Below the pieces are notes generated by a model that saw only the letters and a program-made list of their open reading frames with translations, made no database searches and was not told the origin of the DNA. Of a DNA stretch of 18,232 nucleotides, positions 6,001-14,395 are shown piece by piece. The stretch is from contig CALGRQ010000002.1 of the NCBI GenBank assembly GCA_937880795.1, positions 1 to 18,232 of the forward strand, read 5' to 3'. This stretch comes from an uncultured Dyadobacter sp. (lineage in GTDB: Bacteria; Bacteroidota; Bacteroidia; Cytophagales; Spirosomataceae). Numbering within the stretch: position 1 is the stretch's first letter; each line of letters begins with the position of its first letter. The position numbers and the translations under genes are program-made.

Positions 6001-7626
6001 ATGGTTAACGGATTTTTCACGGTTCCCGCACTTCAAAACGAGCCTGTTTTGGACTATGCACCTCAAAGTGCTGAAAGATTAAAGCTGAAAGAAGCGTTAA
6101 AAGAAGCGAAAGCAGCTGAGGTTGACATTCCCATGTTCATTGGGAAAGACGAAGTTCGTACCGGCAAAAAGATGCCGATCCGTCCCCCACATGAGCACCA
6201 GCATATACTGGGTTATTATCATGAGGGAGATGAAAGCCACGTAACCGCTGCTATCGATGCCGCACTAGCCGCCAAGGAGGCATGGGAAGGCATGCATTGG
6301 GAAAGTCGTGCTGCCATTTTCCTGAAAGCGGCTGAACTTTTTGCGGGCCCATACCGCTATAAAATAAATGCCGCCACCATGCTCGGACAATCTAAAAATG
6401 CGTATCAGGCTGAGATTGATTCAGCTTGTGAACTCATTGATTTCCTGAGATATAATGTGGCTTTCATGTCGGAAATTTACAAACAACAACCTGTTTCGAC
6501 AAAAGGCGTTTGGAACCGTACCGACTACCGTCCATTGGAAGGGTTTGTGTATGCACTTACTCCCTTCAACTTCACCGCCATATCTGGCAACCTGCCGGCA
6601 TCCGCAGCCATGATGGGGAACGTCATTGTCTGGAAACCATCCGAAAACCAGGTTTTGGCTGCTGCTGTAATTATGGAGGTATTCCTGAAAGCAGGTCTGC
6701 CCAAAGGAGTCATCAACCTGATTAACGTGGATGGTCCCAAAGCGGGGGATATCATTTTTGGACATGCAGATTTTGCCGGATTGCACTTTACCGGCTCTAC
6801 GGCTGTGTTCCAAACGATCTGGAAAAACATTGGTAACAACATTAACAAATGTAAAACCTACCCGCGTATAGTGGGTGAAACAGGTGGAAAGGACTTTGTG
6901 CTTGCCCACGAAACGGCTGAGCCGGTGGTGGTGAGTACAGCTTTACTCCGCGGTGCATTTGAGTATCAGGGACAGAAATGTTCGGCAGCGTCGAGGGCCT
7001 ATATCCCTAAATCGCTCTGGCCAGCCGTGAAGGAGAGACTTTTGGCCGACCTTCAAAAAGTAAAAGTGGGTACGGTAGAAGACTTCGGAAACTTTGTAAA
7101 TGCAGTGATTTCTGAAAAGGCTTTCGACCGCATCGTGAATTATATAGAAGGTGCAAAAAATGCTACCGATGCAACCATTGTAGCCGGTGGTACCTATGAC
7201 AAATCGAAGGGGTATTTTATTGATCCTACCGTCATTGAGGTAACAGACCCTTACTATATCACGATGCAGGAAGAGATTTTCGGACCTGTGCTATCGGTTT
7301 ATCTGTACGACGACTTTGAGGAAATTCTCGATATCATTGACCGCACATCGATATACGCCCTGACCGGCTCGGTCATTTCTCAGGATCGCGCAACCATTGA
7401 CCGCGCCACCTATAAACTGCGTAATGCCGCCGGAAACTTCTACATCAACGACAAACCAACCGGTGCAGTAGTGGGCCAGCAACCTTTTGGTGGAGCAAGA
7501 GGATCGGGAACCAACGACAAATCAGGCTCGATGCTGAATTTGCTGCGTTGGGTTTCTCCACGAACCATCAAAGAAACCTTCGATCCGCCAAAGGATTATG
7601 TATATCCTTTCCTAAAAGAGGACTAA
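6001..7626 (+). CDS. pruA: L-glutamate gamma-semialdehyde (1-pyrroline-5-carboxylate) dehydrogenase
   Basis: A 541-residue aldehyde dehydrogenase of the P5CDH family, which oxidises glutamate semialdehyde to glutamate with NAD+, the second step of proline catabolism. The general base E293 lies in GETGGKDF and the nucleophile C327 in EYQGQKCSAASRAY. Their 34-residue spacing is that of classical ALDHs (E268/C302). PLEGFVYALTPFNFTAISGNLP (178-199) is the family's conserved Asn-containing segment, and the C-terminal YINDKPTGAVVGQQPFGGARGSGTNDKSG is characteristic of P5CDH and not of generic ALDHs. The length is normal for monofunctional P5CDH (about 540 residues). It is transcribed divergently from proline dehydrogenase and followed by a very strong terminator. 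There is no Shine-Dalgarno sequence at the ATG; the start is chosen for agreement with typical N-termini. Confidence 0.96.
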   Translation: MVNGFFTVPALQNEPVLDYAPQSAERLKLKEALKEAKAAEVDIPMFIGKDEVRTGKKMPIRPPHEHQHILGYYHEGDESHVTAAIDAALAAKEAWEGMHWESRAAIFLKAAELFAGPYRYKINAATMLGQSKNAYQAEIDSACELIDFLRYNVAFMSEIYKQQPVSTKGVWNRTDYRPLEGFVYALTPFNFTAISGNLPASAAMMGNVIVWKPSENQVLAAAVIMEVFLKAGLPKGVINLINVDGPKAGDIIFGHADFAGLHFTGSTAVFQTIWKNIGNNINKCKTYPRIVGETGGKDFVLAHETAEPVVVSTALLRGAFEYQGQKCSAASRAYIPKSLWPAVKERLLADLQKVKVGTVEDFGNFVNAVISEKAFDRIVNYIEGAKNATDATIVAGGTYDKSKGYFIDPTVIEVTDPYYITMQEEIFGPVLSVYLYDDFEEILDIIDRTSIYALTGSVISQDRATIDRATYKLRNAAGNFYINDKPTGAVVGQQPFGGARGSGTNDKSGSMLNLLRWVSPRTIKETFDPPKDYVYPFLKED

Positions 7627-7638
7627 GCAACCCATTTT

Positions 7639-7685
7639 AAAAGGGATCGCATTCGACCTACTTTATCGAATGCGATCCCTTTTTC
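7639..7685. terminator. Bidirectional intrinsic terminator between pruA and the Gfo/Idh gene
   Basis: A perfect 18-bp inverted repeat, with arms at 7639-7656 and 7666-7683, encloses a 9-nt loop. The arms start with AAAAGGG and end with CCCTTTT, giving a T run on both strands. It sits 12 bp after the pruA stop and 17 bp from the stop of the converging Gfo/Idh gene, so it can serve both. Confidence 0.95.
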
Positions 7686-7700
7686 ATGAATACGCTTTGG

Positions 7701-8999
7701 TTACGCCAAGTCCCATTTCTTTCTGGGCTTACGCGATAGAAGCCTATTCGCTTCCTTATCTCCCACAAATTTTTCCTTATCGGCATTCCAATGCAACTCT
7801 CTTTTGAGACGGTAAGAAATGAGTCCCAGGTGCATCGGCAATGTTAATTCCCGCGCATATGCCAGGTTCGATTCGGGCTGTATTCTGGATTTAACCGAAT
7901 CCACAAAATTTTGCTGATGTCCCGGCGAACGGGGATTCGTCTTCCCGATTTCAGGAATGTCCGTCATCGTCTGTCCGTTGATCGTGATTTCCTTGGTATT
8001 GTAATCACAAATAAGCGTTCCTTTATCGCCTTCAAAAAACGCTCCTATACCTCTCTTCTCTGCGCCGGGCACATTCGGTGGTACGGTAGTCCAGAATATT
8101 TTCAGGTCGTCAAATTCGTAGTCCACATCCAGCCACTTGGGCGCATCGCCAATGCCCGCAGGTGCTTCGCCACGAGATACAATTCGTTTCAAACCTTTTG
8201 GCTGAATGGAAGAATAGACCACATCTGCAATATGGCACCAGAAATCGGCATACATCCCTCCCGAATAATCTAAAAAGTACCGGTATGTAAAGTGACACTT
8301 TTCAGGAATATATTCGGTATAAGGTGCCGGGCCCAGCCACATATCCCAATCCAAAGTTTTAGGAATTGCCTGTGGCACCGCTTCTTTAAACTCAGGTGCC
8401 AGCCCCGTTTTCCATAAGCGAACCGTATGAACTTTACCAATCGCACCCGATTTTATGATTTCAACCACCCGGTGAAAATTTTCGCCGGCATGGATCTGAT
8501 TTCCCATTTGAAATACGCGATTGTATTTATTCAGGTTTTTGAGCATCATCTGCCCTTCTTTCACATTGTGGGACAATGGTTTTTCCCCATATACATCTTT
8601 CCCGGCCTGAAATGCTAACGTAGCGATTTGCGCATGCCAGTGATCCGGCGTTGCCACGGTAATGGCATCAATGTCTTTCCTGTCCAGAATTTTACGGAAA
8701 TCAGCATACGTATCTACTTTGCGGTCGGGATGAATTTTCATCAAACGATCTTTGGTCTGTCCCAAATGCAACGAGTCCACATCACAAAGGGCAGCTATTT
8801 CCACTTCGGGTAAATTGGCAAACCAACCCAAATGCGCATTTCCCATACCTCCTAGCCCCACGTGCGCAATACGAATCCGGTCGCTTGGTGCAGCCTTACC
8901 TTTCCAGGTTGGAAGCAAGGTGAACCCCAAAGCCGCCAAACTGGCGGTTTTAATAAAATCACGTCTGTTCGACGTCCCAATGATTTTTTGATCTTCCAT
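7701..8999 (-). CDS. Gfo/Idh/MocA family oxidoreductase with Tat signal
   Basis: A 432-residue NAD(P)-dependent sugar-type oxidoreductase. The N-terminus carries a twin-arginine signal: R12-R13 in SNRRDFIKTAS, followed by a hydrophobic stretch (AALGFTLLP), which predicts export to the periplasm. The Rossmann fold begins at about residue 41 with RIRIAHVGLGGMG (GxGxxG at 48-53). TVATPDHWHA (114-123) and DVYGEKPLSHNV (135-146, the EKP motif) follow, with the C-terminal substrate domain about residues 165-390. Members of this type, common in Bacteroidota and Planctomycetes, act on sugars, inositols or glycosidic bonds (GH109-like), but the substrate cannot be read from the sequence. An exported protein of this class probably keeps its NAD bound. 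The gene is monocistronic, ending at a shared terminator and starting in a divergent intergenic region with the NYN gene. Confidence 0.9.
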   Translation of the reverse strand: MEDQKIIGTSNRRDFIKTASLAALGFTLLPTWKGKAAPSDRIRIAHVGLGGMGNAHLGWFANLPEVEIAALCDVDSLHLGQTKDRLMKIHPDRKVDTYADFRKILDRKDIDAITVATPDHWHAQIATLAFQAGKDVYGEKPLSHNVKEGQMMLKNLNKYNRVFQMGNQIHAGENFHRVVEIIKSGAIGKVHTVRLWKTGLAPEFKEAVPQAIPKTLDWDMWLGPAPYTEYIPEKCHFTYRYFLDYSGGMYADFWCHIADVVYSSIQPKGLKRIVSRGEAPAGIGDAPKWLDVDYEFDDLKIFWTTVPPNVPGAEKRGIGAFFEGDKGTLICDYNTKEITINGQTMTDIPEIGKTNPRSPGHQQNFVDSVKSRIQPESNLAYARELTLPMHLGLISYRLKRELHWNADKEKFVGDKEANRLLSRKPRKKWDLA

Positions 9000-9050
9000 A
9001 TGAATCTCAATAGACAGGTTTAGGATATGATAGGTAAAGACTGATGGCGA

Positions 9051-9074
9051 TTTATTCTAATGTTATCGAATAAA
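9051..9074. promoter_or_regulatory. Inverted repeat upstream of the Gfo/Idh gene
   Basis: TTTATTC (9051-9057) and GAATAAA (9068-9074) form a 7-bp inverted repeat with a 10-bp spacer, 52-75 bp before the start of the minus-strand Gfo/Idh gene. It could be an operator, but the arms are AT-rich and short, so chance is possible. Confidence 0.25.
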
Positions 9075-9140
9075 ATAACTCCCCCTGGCTGAAACCCATC
9101 CAATCCAACTTTCTAAGATCCTTAGTTTCCATTCCTATGG

Positions 9141-9230
9141 ACAAAAGTTTTTTACCAGCCCTTCAACACCGTACCTTTGCCCCAGCAACCGATCTAAAAT
9201 TTACAACCATTGTTCCATTTAAACTTTTGT
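9141..9230. repeat. Widely spaced 10-bp inverted repeat around a putative promoter
   Basis: ACAAAAGTTT at 9141-9150 recurs as its exact reverse complement AAACTTTTGT at 9221-9230, with 70 bp between them. The pair brackets the TACCTTTG box at 9172-9179, upstream of the NYN gene. The arms could be two operator copies bound by one regulator with DNA looping. No hairpin function is evident at this spacing. Confidence 0.35.
9172..9179 (+). promoter_or_regulatory. Putative Bacteroidota -7 box for the NYN/YjbQ genes
   Basis: TACCTTTG fits TAnnTTTG and lies 83 bp upstream of the NYN start codon. About 19-25 bp upstream there is only a T-rich stretch (9148-9153), not a clear TTTG -33 element, so support is limited. 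Confidence 0.3.
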
Positions 9231-9262
9231 TGTAAGGTGTGAATCGAAAAACTTAAAATTCC

Positions 9263-10027
9263 ATGGACGGAGTAAACGAATTAAAACTTGCCGTGCTCAT
9301 CGATGCCGATAATGTCCCTTATTCTAACATAAAAGGTATGTTGGAGGAACTGGCTATATATGGTACCCCTACCTTTAAACGCATCTACGGCGACTGGACC
9401 AAACCTACGTTATCGGGTTGGAAGTCGGTGTTACTTGAGAATGCCATTACCCCTGTACAACAATACAGTTATACAACCGGTAAAAATTCTTCGGACTCGG
9501 CACTGATTATTGATGCCATGGATATTTTGTATACCGGGCGGGTAGATGGGTTTTGTATTGTTTCCAGCGACAGTGACTTCACCCGTCTGGCTACCCGGCT
9601 GCGAGAGGCCGGAATGCTTGTTTTTGGTATCGGAGAGCGCAAAACACCGCCGGCCTTTATAGCAGCCTGCAACAAGTTTATTTATATAGAAATTCTTAAA
9701 AAAGAATCTGTTAAGTCAGAGTCGAGCAATAAAGAATCCTCCAAAGCCAAATCGGCGGTGAAGGAAGAAATGGCTCCGGTGGCAAAAATTGACAAAGGAC
9801 TGATTAAATTGATATCAGAAAGCATCAACGACATTGCAGATGAAGACGGCTGGCTCTTTTTAGGTGTTTTGGGTAACATGATCCTGAAAAAACGCCCTGA
9901 CTTCGATCCCCGTAACTACGGCCATAAAAAACTATTGGACCTGATTCGTTCCATCAAGGCGTTGGAAGTGGAAGAGCGCCACTCGGGGAAAAGCAATACC
10001 GCCCACTTTTATGTCAGAGCCAAATAG
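9263..10027 (+). CDS. NYN-domain (PIN-like) RNase with C-terminal OST-HTH/LOTUS domain
   Basis: A 254-residue, probably cytoplasmic RNA-processing protein of the LabA/DUF88 type. The NYN domain (about 7-145) shows the acidic residues expected of a PIN-like metal-dependent nuclease: D14 and D16 in VLIDADN, D78 in KNSSDSALIIDAMD, and D103/D105 in VSSDSDFTRLA. A lysine/serine/glutamate-rich linker (about 146-172) leads to a second domain (about 175-252). This domain, with LIKLISESINDIADEDGW, LGVLGNMILKKRPDFDPRNYG and LLDLIRSI, is typical of OST-HTH/LOTUS RNA-binding domains. This NYN plus LOTUS order is widespread in bacteria, but its targets are largely unknown. A YjbQ gene follows after 36 bp, probably in the same operon. 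The start at 9263 places LKLAVLIDADN near the N-terminus, as usual for the family. The domain calls are firm; the role is unknown. Confidence 0.9.
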   Translation: MDGVNELKLAVLIDADNVPYSNIKGMLEELAIYGTPTFKRIYGDWTKPTLSGWKSVLLENAITPVQQYSYTTGKNSSDSALIIDAMDILYTGRVDGFCIVSSDSDFTRLATRLREAGMLVFGIGERKTPPAFIAACNKFIYIEILKKESVKSESSNKESSKAKSAVKEEMAPVAKIDKGLIKLISESINDIADEDGWLFLGVLGNMILKKRPDFDPRNYGHKKLLDLIRSIKALEVEERHSGKSNTAHFYVRAK

Positions 10028-10063
10028 GCACGTTTTTGCTGTACCAACGGAATCAAAACCTTT

Positions 10064-10486
10064 ATGAAAATATTTCAGCAAGCTATCCAGCTGCGCGCAC
10101 GCCGGAGAGGATTTCATTTGATAACTGAAGAAATACTTCGGGCTTTCCCTGATTTGCGCTCCATTAAAACCGGGATGTGCCAGGTTTTTATCCAACACAC
10201 CTCGGCTTCCCTCACCATCAATGAAAATGCAGATCCGACGGTACGCGTAGATTTTGAAATGTTCTTCAATAAATCGGTTCCGGAAAATGATCCCGATTAC
10301 GAGCACGACTACGAGGGCTCCGACGACATGCCCGCCCACTTAAAGGCTTCTATCCTGGGTGCGTCGGTGCTCATTCCTATATCAAACGGCCAACTTGCGC
10401 TGGGGATCTGGCAGGGTATATACCTATGTGAACATCGCGATTATGGAGGCAGTCGTAACCTGTTGGTAACCGCCTGGGGTAATTGA
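10064..10486 (+). CDS. YjbQ family protein (UPF0047; secondary thiamine-phosphate synthase type)
   Basis: A compact 140-residue YjbQ/UPF0047 protein, the usual family length. Diagnostic segments are FIQHTSASLTINENADPTVRVD (42-63), H81 followed by YEGSDDMPAHLKASILGASVLIPI (83-106) and LGIWQGIYLCEHRDYGG (113-129). The conserved H45, H81, H92 and H124 probably form the metal or substrate site. One family member weakly replaces ThiE in E. coli, hence the common name 'secondary thiamine-phosphate synthase', but the main physiological role is unsettled. The family's usual LGTWQ is LGIWQ here. The gene is 36 bp downstream of the NYN-LOTUS gene and ends 13 bp from the converging porin gene. No thiamine genes and no TPP riboswitch are visible nearby, so a thiamine role has no support from context. 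Confidence 0.93.
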   Translation: MKIFQQAIQLRARRRGFHLITEEILRAFPDLRSIKTGMCQVFIQHTSASLTINENADPTVRVDFEMFFNKSVPENDPDYEHDYEGSDDMPAHLKASILGASVLIPISNGQLALGIWQGIYLCEHRDYGGSRNLLVTAWGN

Positions 10487-10499
10487 AAGGCAACCGAAG

Positions 10500-11822
10500 C
10501 TAGAAATTATATTGCACCCGGCAGGTAAACACATTGTCCTGCACGTCCTCCTCAAAACCTTTCAAAGCCGATTTTTCATTTTTCACGAAATCATAGAAAA
10601 ATAAGAATTTCAGCGAGAGATTGGCATAATACACATAACCCAAACTCAGTGTATTGTAACGTAAATCGGCCTTACTAAAACCGGCCTCTTCGGTAATTTC
10701 CTTACCAGAAACCATTTTATTGGGGTCGTACCAGTCGTACTTGGCTACAAACTGATGGTCTTCACTACCCAAATGTTGTAAAAAGTAAAAATACGCACCA
10801 TCAAAGTTACGGGTATAGAGCGGGTCCTTAATCCCATTGGTTACAGGATATACCCCGGGGGTTTCGCTGGTAGCAAAGGTCGCCGTTTGCTTTCCAAAAA
10901 TATATTCTGCCCTAAACTCAGTCTCTCCTTTTCGGTTGGGAAATACCAGTTGGAAGTCAGCGCCTGCATATTTCCGTGGTGTGATCTTATGATTGTTATT
11001 TTCAGAAGAATCGCGCACCATTTGTAATGCACTACCCGTTTGACGGGTGCGGTATAGCACCTGAGACTGGCTCGTAATTCCGCCCGTATAACCCGAAATA
11101 CTACCCGACAACAGTGCCCCCGACAGTCCTTTAAGCTTGGTAGGCTTCAAACTGACTCTACCAATAAAATCCTTTTTGCTGTCGTAATCCATAGGCCCGG
11201 CCATGCCTTGTCCGTTAAATACCCCCAAATCCAATTTCCATTTCTCCCATTTGCTACCCTTTTTACGGTCATTAATGGTTAGCATCACCCCTATATCCCG
11301 CTCGGTTTTCATCAGTATTTGCGACATACGCCCACGTTCCGGCGTTTCCCGATTGGCCGACGAAAGGTTCACCTCATTACCAAATGGGCGGGCAAACATA
11401 CCTGTGGTAAGCGCAAACACCCTATACTTGTTTTCGTAAAATCGCCCCCAGAAATCCCGAATGGCCACACCCCGCTCTGTACCATCAAATTGAAAAACAA
11501 AATAGGAAGTTGCATAACCCTGTTTGTTCAAGTGGGCATAATCCACCCGCAAACGGCCCCTGCGCAACATAAAGCGATTATTGGAGATGGATGAAAAATT
11601 ACCTCCATTGTACGTTTCAGCCCCTTCCTTCGCTATATATTGAAATTGAGGCTGAATGTATCCACTCATTTTAACACGATCGTAGCGCTCATAAATAGAA
11701 AGCATTCCTTTTCCCATCTGATTGGTGGTATCGACCAAATCCATCAAAAAACGCTGCGCCTTCGAGTGCCTGGCATTCAGAAATAGCGTTAAAAAGAGAA
11801 GGAGGCAAATCCATTTTTTCAT
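10500..11822 (-). CDS. Outer-membrane porin, phosphate-selective porin O/P family
   Basis: A 440-residue predicted outer-membrane beta-barrel. Residues 1-22 form a Sec signal peptide (MKKWICLLLFLTLFLNA..., likely cleavage after SKA22). The mature protein begins with an amphipathic segment (about 24-48) and then barrel strands such as MSGYIQPQFQY and NNRFMLRRGRLRVDYAH. The segment containing FQFDGTERGVAIRDFWGRFYENKYRVFALTTGMFARPFGNE (about 110-150) is typical of the porin O/P superfamily: strands facing a trans-barrel loop. The chain ends in RVQYNF, with the terminal aromatic residue required for BAM assembly. Phosphate or polyphosphate specificity is only the family name; no phosphate genes adjoin it. 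The upstream permease is separated from it by a strong terminator, so it has its own promoter within about 11823-11926, where I see no clear consensus box. Confidence 0.85.
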   Translation of the reverse strand: MKKWICLLLFLTLFLNARHSKAQRFLMDLVDTTNQMGKGMLSIYERYDRVKMSGYIQPQFQYIAKEGAETYNGGNFSSISNNRFMLRRGRLRVDYAHLNKQGYATSYFVFQFDGTERGVAIRDFWGRFYENKYRVFALTTGMFARPFGNEVNLSSANRETPERGRMSQILMKTERDIGVMLTINDRKKGSKWEKWKLDLGVFNGQGMAGPMDYDSKKDFIGRVSLKPTKLKGLSGALLSGSISGYTGGITSQSQVLYRTRQTGSALQMVRDSSENNNHKITPRKYAGADFQLVFPNRKGETEFRAEYIFGKQTATFATSETPGVYPVTNGIKDPLYTRNFDGAYFYFLQHLGSEDHQFVAKYDWYDPNKMVSGKEITEEAGFSKADLRYNTLSLGYVYYANLSLKFLFFYDFVKNEKSALKGFEEDVQDNVFTCRVQYNF

Positions 11823-11926
11823 AGTCTGTTAAATCAGTGTCAGTTAGAGCGTGCAAAGTTTACCTTTTTTTTCCCTTTGTATATTACCTTAATGTTAACT
11901 CTATCGCCAAACCGATTTGCTTAAAG

Positions 11927-11968
11927 CTAAAAAAGTGCCGAACTATGACTAATTCGGCACTTTTTTAG
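11927..11968. terminator. Intrinsic terminator after the FtsX-like permease gene
   Basis: A perfect 16-bp inverted repeat (11927-11942 with 11953-11968) has a 10-nt loop and a GTGCC/GGCAC core. It is flanked by A6 and T6, so it can work on either strand. It lies about 19 bp past the stop of the minus-strand permease gene and before the porin promoter region. Confidence 0.93.
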
Positions 11969-11986
11969 ATAATATTCGTATAACAT

Positions 11987-14395
11987 TTATTCCGATCGCA
12001 GCGACCGCACCGGGTTGGTAAGCGCGGCCTTCACCGACTCATATGCCGAAGTTATACTCGCTACCACAAGCGTAATGAGCACCGCTCCCAAAAGAATACC
12101 AGGCCCAATTGAAATACGGTACTGATAACTTTCCAGCCAGTTTTTCATTAAAAACCAGCCCAATGGAGCTGCAATCACAAAAGCAACCGCAATGAGTATG
12201 CCTATTTCCTTTCCAAAAATGCCGAGTATGCCTGTCACATTGGCGCCCAGCACCTTACGAACACCTATTTCCTTGGTTTTTTGAGAAGCCATAAATTTCA
12301 CCAATCCGTACAATCCCAAACAACCAATAAAAATGCTGATAAAGGAAAACACGCGAATGAGTTTCAACATGATGCTTTCCAGCTGATAGCTCTTTTGAAC
12401 CTCTTCATTAAGGAAAGATGCCTTATATAAATTTTCAGGGAAGTACTCATTCCAGAGTTTTTCCACGCCTTTCATCGTTCCATGCAAATTTGGTGTGTTC
12501 AATTTTAAAGCGGCAATATTGCTTTGACTCGCGTAGCTAAACACGGCTACGGCATCCACACCATTTTGAAAAGAGGTATTGTTCCAGTTTTTCAAGACTC
12601 CGTAAATCGGCGCGGTAGTGCCCCATAGCTTCATATTTTTGCCCAGCACTTCCTTAGGATCTCTGAACCCTAATTTTTCTACTGCCTTTTCATTGATCAA
12701 AAATCCACGAATGGTATCGCTCTCCGGTATATTCTGTCCGGCTACCAGCTCTAAGCCGTACGTTTCAATGTAATGTTTATCGCCGGTTTTGGTATTGATC
12801 TGCCAAATTTCCTCCTTTTCTCTATTTTCAAAAAGCGGATTGGACGTGTTGTTGGAATTGCTGGTGGGCGCAAACTGACAAACCGAAACATTTTCAATAC
12901 CGGGTATCTGCATCAGTCTTTGCCGAAAGGTAGTCAGGTTAATTTTTTCCGGTGATGGAACCGGAACACTCACAATACCTTTGGTTTCATAGCCAACCGA
13001 TTTAGTAAGCATATAATCAACCTGATTATTAACCACCAGCGTACAAATCACCAGCAACTGAATAAGTGCAAATTGAAAAACGATCAGCGCTCTTCGTAAT
13101 GATATACCGCCCACCTGTCGTGTTCCTATATTACCTTTAAGGGCCAAAACAGGCTTAAAACCGGATAATATAGCGCCCGGGTAAGATCCCGCAAATAAGA
13201 CAACCAATATAAAAAGTGCTCCAAGGAAACTCCAGAGAATAGGGTCATTCCAGGCTATATCCTTCGGCCAGGTACCCGGCTGACCAATCCAGTCCGATAT
13301 ATGGGGGAGCAGCAAAACGGCCAGAAGGAATCCGCCAGCCATGGAAATAAATGTAATCATGGCCGTTTCCAGCATAAACTGTGAAAACACCTGCCCTTTC
13401 GTTCCACCCACTGCCTTCCGTACACCTATTTCCCTGGATCGTTTCAGGGCCTGGGCCGTAGCCATATTAATAAAATTGAAACAGGCTGTTACAATAATAA
13501 AAATACCAATGGCCGCCATCACCCATATCCACTTCATCGGCATGCCGCCATTGTAGCGCTCCGAATGATGAATATCCTTATATGCCAGAATAGGATGCGC
13601 ATAAAATTTATTATCGGCTCCGTGATACTTCTTATTCAACCCATCCATCTGGCTTTCAATACTGTGAATATCCGTATGCTCCGGAATTTTCATAAAAACG
13701 TACGTACTGGAATTTACACCACCCCAGTTTTCCAAACCGCTGCCCCCGTAACCGAACGTCGGGTTAGCCGCAAGTGTCTCAAACGACACCAGGAAGGCAT
13801 AGGGCATATTGGTATTATCAGGAAGGTCGCCCATGAGGCCCGTCACTTCCAAAGTGAGTTGGTTGTATAGTTTTAGCTGCCTCCCTATTGGGTTTTCATT
13901 GCCAAAATATTTTCGGCTCATTTCCTCGCTAATCACAATGGTATTGGGTTTACCCAACGATTCCTTTGGATTGCCCACCTTCCAGGGAAAATCGAAAATT
14001 GAGAAAAACTCGGGTTGCACATAAGCAAGCAGCGGCCCCTCCTCTTCAAATTTCTTGACTATTTTTCCTTCGCTATTCAATACAGCAATGAAAGGATCGT
14101 ATCGCTCTATACAGATACTGGTTGTGGCCTCCGGGAACTCTGTACGAAGTGCCTTCCACATTGGCACAGGCACGCCGCGTGAATAGCCGGTCACATCCGA
14201 ATGAAACTCTGACGTAACCTGATAAATCCGGTCTATATCTTTGTGATAATGATCGTGGGTTGTTTGAAATCGGATAAACCAGAAAACGATCAGTGCACAA
14301 CACAAACCCAGGGAAAGACCCGCTATATTCAGTAGTGTATAGAGTCTGTTCCTGAGTAAATTTCGCCAGGCAATCTTGATATAGTTCTTAATCAT
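11987..14395 (-). CDS. MacB/FtsX-like ABC transporter permease (orphan)
   Basis: An 802-residue inner-membrane protein with duplicated FtsX-type permease modules. It opens with MIKNYIKIAWRNLLRNRLYTLLNIAGLSLG, the usual start of this Bacteroidota family, and TM1 at about 19-42. A large periplasmic MacB-like domain (about 45-285) follows. FtsX module 1 includes FNFINMATAQALKRSREIGVRKAVGG (about 306-331) and three further TMs. A fifth TM is near 435-455. A second periplasmic domain precedes module 2, which contains KEIGVRKVLGA (about 690-700) and ends in NPVRSLRSE. The start at 14395 is chosen over an in-frame ATG at 14449 because AGGAAG precedes it by a few bases and the family begins there. 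No ATP-binding subunit is encoded in the window, so the partner must be elsewhere. Likely a mechanotransmission or efflux permease; substrate unknown. Confidence 0.9.
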   Translation of the reverse strand: MIKNYIKIAWRNLLRNRLYTLLNIAGLSLGLCCALIVFWFIRFQTTHDHYHKDIDRIYQVTSEFHSDVTGYSRGVPVPMWKALRTEFPEATTSICIERYDPFIAVLNSEGKIVKKFEEEGPLLAYVQPEFFSIFDFPWKVGNPKESLGKPNTIVISEEMSRKYFGNENPIGRQLKLYNQLTLEVTGLMGDLPDNTNMPYAFLVSFETLAANPTFGYGGSGLENWGGVNSSTYVFMKIPEHTDIHSIESQMDGLNKKYHGADNKFYAHPILAYKDIHHSERYNGGMPMKWIWVMAAIGIFIIVTACFNFINMATAQALKRSREIGVRKAVGGTKGQVFSQFMLETAMITFISMAGGFLLAVLLLPHISDWIGQPGTWPKDIAWNDPILWSFLGALFILVVLFAGSYPGAILSGFKPVLALKGNIGTRQVGGISLRRALIVFQFALIQLLVICTLVVNNQVDYMLTKSVGYETKGIVSVPVPSPEKINLTTFRQRLMQIPGIENVSVCQFAPTSNSNNTSNPLFENREKEEIWQINTKTGDKHYIETYGLELVAGQNIPESDTIRGFLINEKAVEKLGFRDPKEVLGKNMKLWGTTAPIYGVLKNWNNTSFQNGVDAVAVFSYASQSNIAALKLNTPNLHGTMKGVEKLWNEYFPENLYKASFLNEEVQKSYQLESIMLKLIRVFSFISIFIGCLGLYGLVKFMASQKTKEIGVRKVLGANVTGILGIFGKEIGILIAVAFVIAAPLGWFLMKNWLESYQYRISIGPGILLGAVLITLVVASITSAYESVKAALTNPVRSLRSE

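Noticed and set aside
6421..6909. A 162-codon minus-strand open frame opposite pruA
   Set aside because: It lies entirely antisense to a well-conserved ALDH gene, has no family motifs and no start signals, and is explained as a shadow of the coding frame.
10064..10486. YjbQ as evidence for a thiamine-synthesis locus
   Set aside because: No other thi gene and no TPP riboswitch-like leader is visible; the thiamine link rests only on the family's common name.
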